DNA of 5,821 bases from Thermoplasmatales archaeon (GTDB taxonomy: Archaea; Thermoplasmatota; E2; DHVEG-1). The notes beneath the pieces were generated by a model. It did not search any database, was not told where the DNA came from, and saw nothing but the letters and a program-made list of their open reading frames with translations. The stretch lies in the NCBI GenBank assembly GCA_023140035.1, contig JAGLML010000081.1, forward strand, positions 1-5,821. Direction: 5' to 3'. The first letter of the stretch is position 1. The number at the start of each line of letters is the position of its first letter. Of the stretch, positions 1-3,860 are shown one piece after another. A program made the translations under genes and the position numbers.

Positions 1-852
1 ACCACCAAAGAGCTCAAGAGATTTTTCGACCACTGCTTCTCCCATCTTGAAGACCTTAGGCAACAATGATTCTCTCATAACTATAGGAATGTTACCCGTT
101 ACAACAAATGTGGGATGAATGCCGAGTTCTTCAAGTTCCTGAATTGAACCCAGGCGTTGGACTTCATCAATCGTTGTTTCATCACGCCTGTCCATTGATA
201 AGAGTTGAAGACTGCCTTTGCTTAATCTATAAGCATTGTCTTGAATAGGTGAGTAGAAATAGTGAAGATAATATCGTGTCCCCAGTACAAATTCTTGAAT
301 TGAGTGAGATTTGTCTTTTTTTACTCTCTTTAAAAATTCATCATATGTTTTTGCAATGAAAAAATCTTTACCGCCCTTGGCACCATGATATTTAACGATT
401 ACAGGTTTGTCGATATCTCTTGGATCCTTTATCTCCTGAGGCATGGTAAGGCCAGCACCTTCTAGCCATATTCTTTCTTTGTTTCGGTCTGATTCCCACA
501 TAAGGACGTTTCTATTCCCAAACGTGGGTAAATTCAAGGTTAAAAATTTTTCAGCGCCAAGATATTCAACGAACGATCCGTGTGGAATGACAATAACGTT
601 TTTTTCTTGCAATTCCCCCGCATATTTCACAATGTCTTTATAGCTATCAACAATGAAAAAATCATTTGGTTTACCGAGAGGAAAAGCATCATAAATTTTT
701 TTTTGTTCTCCAACAGATATTCCTAATGTGTTAAACCCCTCCTTTTTTGCACCGTTAAAAATCTGCAGACTAGAATGAGAACAAACAGTGGCTATGGTGA
801 GATTCTTTTTGTCATATGATGTAAGCATGCCATTTACATTTATTTTAGTCAT
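1..852 (-). CDS. purP: FAICAR synthetase PurP (formate-dependent AICAR formyltransferase), C-terminus cut by window edge
   Basis: Archaeal ATP-grasp ligase that uses ATP and formate to turn AICAR into FAICAR, the ninth step of purine synthesis, in the cytoplasm. The 284 visible codons read without interruption from ATG at 852 to the left edge; the family runs about 330-360 residues, so roughly 50-75 C-terminal residues lie outside. Recognisable family blocks are IATVCSHSSLQIF (residues 20-32, with the substrate-site His at 26), VIPHGSFVEYLG, FGNRNVLMWESDR, VIVKYHGAKGGKDFFIA (ATP-grasp nucleotide loop), EFVLGTRYYLHYFYSP, MDRRDETTIDEV and VVTGNIPIVMRESLLPKVF. They align by eye with Methanocaldococcus PurP. 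ATG 852 was chosen because a BRE/TATA-like box lies about 38 nt upstream; Met9 is an alternative. No clear Shine-Dalgarno is seen. Archaea carry PurP paralogues, so the exact subtype is less sure than the family. Confidence 0.94.
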   Translation of the reverse strand, partial: MTKINVNGMLTSYDKKNLTIATVCSHSSLQIFNGAKKEGFNTLGISVGEQKKIYDAFPLGKPNDFFIVDSYKDIVKYAGELQEKNVIVIPHGSFVEYLGAEKFLTLNLPTFGNRNVLMWESDRNKERIWLEGAGLTMPQEIKDPRDIDKPVIVKYHGAKGGKDFFIAKTYDEFLKRVKKDKSHSIQEFVLGTRYYLHYFYSPIQDNAYRLSKGSLQLLSMDRRDETTIDEVQRLGSIQELEELGIHPTFVVTGNIPIVMRESLLPKVFKMGEAVVEKSLELFGG

Positions 853-890
853 AGTATTGACACTCTTACATGCCTTTAACAAACACCCAT

Positions 891-905
891 GTTTTATTAG
901 TTTCG
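891..905 (-). promoter_or_regulatory. Candidate purP promoter (BRE + TATA-like)
   Basis: On the minus strand this reads CGAAACTAATAAAAC: a CGAAA block like an archaeal TFB-recognition element, followed by an AT-rich box. It ends 38 nt before the purP ATG, which would give a 5' UTR of roughly 10-20 nt. The same CGAAACTRATAAA core precedes the plus-strand gene at 1471. Motif-level evidence only. Confidence 0.42.
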
Positions 906-962
906 ATTGCAAATCTTTTTTACATTCAAAATTTTAATTACTCATTCCTAAAATAAAGTCAC

Positions 963-968
963 AAAAAA
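963..968 (-). terminator. Candidate T-tract terminator of the winged-helix regulator
   Basis: A run of six T on the minus strand starts right after the TGA stop at 971-969, followed by a second T-rich patch (TTTATTTTA). Archaeal RNA polymerase commonly stops at such U-tracts without a hairpin. If real, it separates the regulator from purP, which appears to have its own promoter. Short T-runs are common in AT-rich DNA. Confidence 0.28.
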
Positions 969-1328
969 TCAAAATTGTCGTCTATTATCCCTGAGCGATT
1001 CTACAATCTCTTTTCCAAAGTCTGTAAGTTTGTATAACTTAATTTCATTATTTTTTCCACTATTGATTTGTTCAACTAGATTAAGACTGATAAGAGACTC
1101 ATCACCCCGATATCTTGAATTCATTCCTCTTATAGCACCTATTACATTAGTTGGAGTTGTTTTAACATTATATGCAATCTCAGAGGTATAACTACCACTG
1201 GGGCTAATATCGAAAAGATACTCTGCAATCTTTTTCCTAACATTGCTTCTCCTTAGTGACCGTATAACAAGAGGTTTCAATATATCTGGAGAAACAACTG
1301 TCCCATCACCGTCTTGCATCCCATCCAC
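969..1328 (-). CDS. Small winged-helix (HTH) transcriptional regulator of archaeal type
   Basis: A cytoplasmic DNA-binding protein of 116-119 residues. After a short acidic N-terminus comes a helix with IRSLRRSNVRKKIAEYLF (about 22-39). A turn, ISPSGSYTSEIA, leads into the recognition segment around TTPTNVIGAIRGM (57-69). The wing and last helix are LNLVEQINSGKNNEIKLYKLTDFGKEIV (82-109). The LVE...YKLTDFGKEIV pattern is the wing-plus-helix seen in MarR/PadR/ArsR-like archaeal regulators. No ligand domain, metal-binding cysteine cluster or membrane segment is present. The start is uncertain: GTG at 1328 (119 aa) or ATG at 1319 (116 aa). Neither has a good Shine-Dalgarno, and the ATG fits the promoter spacing seen elsewhere slightly better. 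The gene lies 116 bp upstream of purP on the same strand and diverges from the gene at 1471. Regulating itself or that neighbour is plausible but not shown; its targets are unknown. Confidence 0.85.
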   Translation of the reverse strand: MDGMQDGDGTVVSPDILKPLVIRSLRRSNVRKKIAEYLFDISPSGSYTSEIAYNVKTTPTNVIGAIRGMNSRYRGDESLISLNLVEQINSGKNNEIKLYKLTDFGKEIVESLRDNRRQF

Positions 1329-1357
1329 TTAGTTCCACAGATGAATGTTATTTAGTA

Positions 1358-1367
1358 TTAATAAATT
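1358..1367 (-). promoter_or_regulatory. Candidate TATA box of the winged-helix regulator
   Basis: The minus strand reads AATTTATTAA here, 29 nt before the GTG start and 38 nt before the ATG start. A GAAACT block lies about 9 nt further upstream (1381-1376). The surrounding segment contains two ATTAAT hexamers separated by AA, which could also be an operator. Very AT-rich, so specificity is low. Confidence 0.33.
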
Positions 1368-1411
1368 AATCGGTTAGTTTCATCTGATTTGAAAACCTTG
1401 TCTAAGAAAAA

Positions 1412-1427
1412 CGAAACTGATAAATGC
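1412..1427 (+). promoter_or_regulatory. Candidate promoter of the SAP-like gene (BRE + TATA-like)
   Basis: CGAAACTGATAAATGC has the BRE-like CGAAA followed by a TATA-like GATAAAT. It ends 43 nt before ATG 1471, a spacing similar to other genes here. The core matches the box before purP. Its GAAACT forms an imperfect inverted repeat with AGTTTC at 1376-1381 in the same divergent region. Confidence 0.45.
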
Positions 1428-1470
1428 TTGTTATGTAATTACGCACCTCTAAGCCTAAGGATGGGAAAAA

Positions 1471-1683
1471 ATGTCAATTAAAAAGGAATTGTTAAATGAA
1501 TTAACAGAGAAGCAGTTAAAACAGCTTGCTGAGCACAAAGGGATGGAGTTTACTTTAAATAGCATTCAAAAGAATTATTATCGGAGTTGGGATGAAAAAG
1601 ATAAGTTAGTAGATCTGATGACCGATCATAAACAGTTGACGGTTTCAGAGATAGAAAAATTTATTGCAGATAGAAAGGTATAA
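1471..1683 (+). CDS. Small SAP-like protein of 70 residues, function unknown
   Basis: A charged, soluble, lysine-rich protein with no membrane segment or cysteines. Residues 11-24 (LTEKQLKQLAEHKG) resemble the first helix of SAP/Rho-N/HeH-type nucleic-acid-binding folds. DEKDKLVDLM (41-50) matches the second helix of that pattern, and LTVSEIEKFI (56-65) is a final helix often seen after such modules in archaeal proteins. DNA or RNA binding is therefore an inference from the pattern only; I cannot name a family with certainty. ATG 1471 was chosen because a GGATGG purine stretch lies 7 nt upstream and a BRE/TATA-like box about 43 nt upstream. An ATG at 1461 is in another frame. The gene is divergent from the winged-helix regulator and convergent with nth, the two stop codons being 6 bp apart. 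Confidence 0.8.
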   Translation: MSIKKELLNELTEKQLKQLAEHKGMEFTLNSIQKNYYRSWDEKDKLVDLMTDHKQLTVSEIEKFIADRKV

Positions 1684-1689
1684 ATCCCT

Positions 1690-2358
1690 TCATCTACTAT
1701 TTTTAACTGAAATTTTCTCACAATGCTTCTCAATAGGGCATTTACTGCATAGTGGTGATACTGGAACACAGATTTTTTGCCCAAATGTGACAACTAAATG
1801 ATTAAAGTCATTCCAGTATTCTTTTGGTAGAATTTTTCTTAGAAACTGCTCTGTTTCTTCTGGTGTCTTGGTTTTAATCCAGCCTAGCCTATTCGGAATT
1901 CTGTGACAGTGTGTATCTATTGGTATATAGCCATGTTTTTTGTGTCCATAGACCATAACAATATTTGCAGTTTTTCTGCCCACCCCTTTTAATTTTAATA
2001 ACTCGTTGAAATCCTTAGGTACGTTGCCCAAATAGTTTTCAATAAGTGTTTTTGATATTTCTTTGATTCTTTTTGCCTTGGTTTTATAAAATCCAACAGG
2101 GTAAATCAATGATGTTATTTGTTTCTCTGAAAGTTTCACAAGTTTTTCAGGGGTATTATATTTCTTTAGTAATCTAATGGATGCTTGTTCTGTTACTTCG
2201 TCTTTGGTTCTCAGGCTTAAAATGCAAGAAATTAGGGTAGTGAATGGAGTATTCGCTATTTCATCCCATTTTGATCGCGAAACAGTAGGTTGATCGTATT
2301 TGGTCATTTCTTGTTTTAAAAGTCTAAAGACTCTATCTACGTGTTTTATTTCATTCAC
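1690..2358 (-). CDS. nth: Endonuclease III-type DNA glycosylase/AP lyase with [4Fe-4S] cluster
   Basis: A base-excision repair enzyme that removes oxidised pyrimidines and cuts the strand by beta-elimination. At 222 residues it has the usual length. The helix-hairpin-helix is LLKLKGVGRKTANIV (120-134), with K129 aligning with the catalytic Lys120 of E. coli Nth. D148 in PIDTHCHRI aligns with catalytic Asp138. Cysteines 197, 204, 207 and 213 form the C-X6-C-X2-C-X5-C cluster motif. All key residues are present, so it should be active. The segment LSLRTKDEVT (47-56) has Arg50 where E. coli has Gln41. The start is GTG at 2358, supported by GGAGG seven nt upstream; the nearby ATGs are out of frame and quickly stopped. 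It is transcribed away from the DUF2582-type gene and converges on the SAP-like gene. Substrate preference cannot be read from the sequence. Confidence 0.95.
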   Translation of the reverse strand: MNEIKHVDRVFRLLKQEMTKYDQPTVSRSKWDEIANTPFTTLISCILSLRTKDEVTEQASIRLLKKYNTPEKLVKLSEKQITSLIYPVGFYKTKAKRIKEISKTLIENYLGNVPKDFNELLKLKGVGRKTANIVMVYGHKKHGYIPIDTHCHRIPNRLGWIKTKTPEETEQFLRKILPKEYWNDFNHLVVTFGQKICVPVSPLCSKCPIEKHCEKISVKNSR

Positions 2359-2370
2359 AATGCATCCTCC
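2346..2370 (-). repeat. Left arm of inverted leader repeat (nth initiation region)
   Basis: On the minus strand this arm has GGAGGATGCAT, then TGT, then GAATGAAATAA. The right arm (2554-2580, plus strand) has the same two 11-base blocks separated by GAGAT. In both copies it spans the Shine-Dalgarno sequence, the start codon and the codons for N-E-I. The arms are 183 bp apart and point away from each other. Confidence 0.7.
2366..2370 (-). promoter_or_regulatory. Shine-Dalgarno site of nth
   Basis: GGAGG on the minus strand lies 7 nt before GTG at 2358. It is complementary to the CCUCC at the 3' end of archaeal 16S rRNA, and it decides the GTG start. Confidence 0.8.
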
Positions 2371-2403
2371 AAAGGTTCTCCTCTTTAAAAAAGTAATCTA
2401 AAA

Positions 2404-2415
2404 ACTTATAATGCG
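2404..2415 (-). promoter_or_regulatory. Candidate nth promoter (TATA-like)
   Basis: The minus strand reads CGCATTATAAGT, with a good archaeal TATA-like core (TTATAAGT). It lies about 45 nt before the GTG start, leaving room for a leader of about 20 nt that contains the GGAGG. Confidence 0.48.
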
Positions 2416-2517
2416 TAAAAATAAAAGAAGAAAAGAAAAATAAGTTATTTTTTTCTCTAGATAACCGGTGTTACAGTTAGTACAAGAATTTTGATATTTC
2501 CAGTGAAAAACCAAAAT

Positions 2518-2527
2518 ATTTTTAATA
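2518..2527 (+). promoter_or_regulatory. Candidate promoter of the DUF2582-type gene
   Basis: ATTTTTAATA, preceded by a CCAAAAT BRE-like stretch, lies 40 nt before the preferred ATG at 2568. The spacing matches the promoters of the other genes in the window. Weak by sequence alone because the region is AT-rich. Confidence 0.38.
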
Positions 2528-2553
2528 GCATTGCTAGTTACATTATTTACTCA

Positions 2554-2558
2554 GGAGG
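2554..2558 (+). promoter_or_regulatory. Shine-Dalgarno site that sets the start at 2568
   Basis: GGAGG ends one base before the ATG at 2559, too close for initiation there, and 9 nt before the in-frame ATG at 2568. It therefore favours 2568 as the true start and removes three residues (MHE) from the longest reading. Confidence 0.75.
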
Positions 2559-2580
2559 ATGCATGAGATGAATGAAATAA
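2554..2580 (+). repeat. Right arm of inverted leader repeat (DUF2582-type gene initiation region)
   Basis: This arm carries the same GGAGGATGCAT and GAATGAAATAA blocks as the minus-strand nth leader at 2370-2346, with a 5-base rather than 3-base spacer between them. The 22 shared bases include the ribosome-binding site and the first codons of both proteins (M-N-E-I). Confidence 0.7.
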
Positions 2581-2951
2581 TGAAATCTTTTGGTCATAAT
2601 GCAGGAGAATTATGGGAAAGACTTAGCACTGAAGGTCCTCAGGTACAAACCAAATTAATGAACAAAACTAAACTAAGAGAGGATGAATTTTATGGTGCGA
2701 TTGGATGGCTCGCAAGAGAAAACAAAATATTTAGGAATAAAAAAACCTACAAAATTGGTGAAACTAATCTGACTGAGAAAATAGGGTCAGATGCTGGTAA
2801 AGTATGGAAAACTCTTGGTAGAAATAATGAAGTTGATATTTCTAGCATTTCTCGTTCAGCAAAAATTGAGAAAAGAGATTGCTATACTGCTTTGGGATGG
2901 CTTGCACGTGAAGGAAAAATAACGGCGAAAATTAAGGTAAAAAGGAAGTAA
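2568..2951 (+). CDS. Tandem winged-helix protein, two DUF2582-like (PF10771-type) repeats
   Basis: A basic 127-residue protein built of two copies of one winged-helix unit. Unit 1 (about 9-56) has GHNAGELWERL and FYGAIGWLARENKI. Unit 2 (about 73-120) has GSDAGKVWKTL and CYTALGWLAREGKI. The G-x-x-AG-x-x-W and GWLARE-x-KI signatures are those of DUF2582 winged-helix proteins, usually single-unit proteins of about 70-80 residues, so this is an internal duplication. The C-terminus (KIKVKRK) is strongly basic. Nucleic-acid binding is inferred from the fold and charge; no target is known. With two units one chain could occupy two half-sites, as a dimer of the single-unit form would. The start at 2568 is preferred on Shine-Dalgarno spacing (the alternative is 2559). 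The gene diverges from nth and shares a duplicated leader with it, and converges on the membrane-protein gene. Confidence 0.88.
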   Translation: MNEIMKSFGHNAGELWERLSTEGPQVQTKLMNKTKLREDEFYGAIGWLARENKIFRNKKTYKIGETNLTEKIGSDAGKVWKTLGRNNEVDISSISRSAKIEKRDCYTALGWLAREGKITAKIKVKRK

Positions 2952-2993
2952 GAGTTATTTTTTGAAAACAGTATCTTTCTTCTTGTTAAACGC

Positions 2994-3019
2994 TGGGGAA
3001 GGGATTTCGCCCCATTTTT
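2994..3019 (+). terminator. Candidate stem-loop plus T-run terminator after the DUF2582-type gene
   Basis: TGGGG (2994-2998) can pair with CCCCA (3010-3014) across an 11-base loop and is followed directly by five T (3015-3019). It starts 43 bp after the stop codon of the plus-strand gene. G/C runs this dense are rare in this AT-rich intergenic DNA, which supports a structural role. Confidence 0.5.
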
Positions 3020-3029
3020 ACCGGTAAAA
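3016..3029. repeat. Perfect 14-bp palindrome TTTTACCGGTAAAA
   Basis: TTTTACC followed directly by GGTAAAA, with no spacer, overlaps the T-run of the preceding hairpin. It lies between two convergent genes. It could be a dimer-binding site or part of a bidirectional terminator. The central ACCGGT also occurs upstream of the same plus-strand gene at 2464-2469, without the long arms. Confidence 0.55.
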
Positions 3030-3054
3030 TTTGATAGTGCTTAAGGAGTAACTG

Positions 3055-3073
3055 AAAATATCAAAGATATTTT
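3055..3073 (-). terminator. Hairpin downstream of the four-TM gene, possible terminator
   Basis: AAAATATC and GATATTTT are perfect 8-base complementary arms around a 3-base loop. The hairpin sits about 10 bp beyond the stop of the minus-strand membrane-protein gene. On that strand the 3' arm ends in TTTT, but no longer T-run follows, so terminator function is only possible. Confidence 0.35.
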
Positions 3074-3082
3074 GAGGTTTCT

Positions 3083-3544
3083 TTAAGCTTTTCCGAAGAA
3101 TGTTTTAACGTGGGGTCTCGTCAGATAGTAAATGATTATGAGAGGTATTATTATCCCAATTATTGAACCAACAAGAGTATCCAAACTTCTGTCTATTATA
3201 GGATTGATGATCTCTCCAATTATGCTTAACACAGCAAATATAATACCCAGTGTCCATGCCAAGCCAATTCCCTTCAAGTATCCATATCCAAGCCCAAATC
3301 CAACGATTGCAAGAATTAGAAATACTGCCCCCATTGCACCGAAAAATACAGCAGCATTATCCACAACCCAGCCAGGTACTTCTTCCCCTATTGCATCTTT
3401 CACTTCTTCTATCCCAGTTAGGGCTGCCACCAAAAACATCCCCAAGGCTCCTATCAGGAGAATAATAGCAAAGATTATTTGCAAAATTGCTAGTATAGTC
3501 ACCCCGGTAGGTCTTTTTTTCACATTTTCCATTTTATTCACCAT
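3083..3544 (-). CDS. Four-helix integral membrane protein, function unknown
   Basis: A 153-residue protein that should sit in the cytoplasmic membrane. Hydrophobic spans are at about 14-42, 64-88, 92-111 and 122-142. The N-terminal KKRPTGVTILAILQII and the C-terminal YYLTRPHVKTFFGK are the conserved-looking ends; similar RPTGVTILAIL...LTRPHVKxFF proteins are common in Archaea and have no assigned role. The loop between helices 1 and 2 (about 43-62) is acidic and amphipathic (GIEEVKDAIGEEVPGWV). Both tails are basic, so by the positive-inside rule both ends should be cytoplasmic. No catalytic or transport motif is visible. ATG 3544 is the first in-frame start; Met5 (3532) is possible, and neither has a Shine-Dalgarno. 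Plus-strand frames across this span are non-coding mirrors of it. The gene converges on the DUF2582-type gene and follows the beta-propeller gene on the same strand after 316 bp, so shared transcription is uncertain. Confidence 0.85.
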   Translation of the reverse strand: MVNKMENVKKRPTGVTILAILQIIFAIILLIGALGMFLVAALTGIEEVKDAIGEEVPGWVVDNAAVFFGAMGAVFLILAIVGFGLGYGYLKGIGLAWTLGIIFAVLSIIGEIINPIIDRSLDTLVGSIIGIIIPLIIIYYLTRPHVKTFFGKA

Positions 3545-3564
3545 AACTTTTATCTTTTTTTACT

Positions 3565-3834
3565 TTAAATCCATTTGCGAAATGAATCCCATATTATAAA
3601 TCGATTACTATTTCGTTCAATTACTAAATTATCATCCTGACATCCATCAGACAAGACGAGATTTGAACACGAATTTAATGGTAAAAAATCGTGGTTTTCT
3701 CCTGTTGAATGAATGCCCACATCGGGATGCGAGCGTGTAAATGACGTCACAATTTGATGTTTTATATCTGTTGGACAATCACTAATTGAAGGGATCTTCG
3801 AATCACTTATATCATCATAATAAGGAGAAATAAA
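3565..3834 (-). pseudogene. Possible broken or unrecognised reading frame in the 316-bp gap between genes
   Basis: On the minus strand 89 codons are free of stops between TAG (3837-3835) and TAA (3567-3565), but the frame has no ATG. The only usual start inside is GTG at 3750, which has no Shine-Dalgarno and would give 61 residues. The frame reads polar residues such as PYYDDISDSKIPSISD and ends in NRFIIWDSFRKWI; I recognise no family. A stop-free run this long is unusual but not impossible by chance in such AT-rich DNA. The promoter of the next gene lies inside its 3' end. It could be a decayed gene tail or mere spacer. I tested this stretch for a tRNA (a GTTCAAATC on the minus strand) and found no cloverleaf. 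Apart from the promoter and a TGACGTCA octamer at 3742-3749, I see nothing else in the gap. Confidence 0.27.
3593..3606 (-). promoter_or_regulatory. Candidate promoter of the four-TM protein gene
   Basis: The minus strand has TTTATAAT (3600-3593), a near-consensus archaeal TATA box, preceded by AATCGA. It is 48 nt before ATG 3544. A second AT-rich candidate, TTTAAA at 3569-3564, lies only 19 nt before the ATG and would give an almost leaderless message if Met5 is the start. Confidence 0.45.
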
Positions 3835-3860
3835 CTATTAATTTTGTCAAATGAGATTTA

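Noticed and set aside
443..643. Plus-strand open frame of 66 codons inside purP
   Set aside because: It lies wholly antisense to well-conserved PurP blocks and shows no family pattern or ribosome-binding site.
2371..2553. Possible CRISPR, riboswitch or mobile-element remnant between nth and the DUF2582-type gene
   Set aside because: There are no regularly spaced repeats, no transposase fragment and no recognisable aptamer; the stretch is explained by two divergent promoters in AT-rich DNA.
3132..3599. Plus-strand open frames (3132-3599 and 3250-3465) opposite the four-TM protein
   Set aside because: They are mirror frames of the hydrophobic codons of the minus-strand gene; their Pro/Ser/Ile-rich products look like antisense translation and have no initiation signals.
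3640..3690. Possible tRNA on the minus strand, from a GTTCAAATC T-loop-like string
   Set aside because: The T-stem pairs only 3 of 5 positions and no matching acceptor, D-arm or anticodon stem is found upstream.
3742..3749. TGACGTCA octamer palindrome
   Set aside because: An 8-bp palindrome is expected by chance at this scale, and it is not placed at a convincing promoter.
3786..3801. TTGAAG-GGAT-CTTCGA hairpin with a TTCGAAT string
   Set aside because: The stem is only 6 bp with one G-T pair, it has no T-run after it, and the TTCGAAT lacks the G53-C61 pair of a tRNA T-arm.
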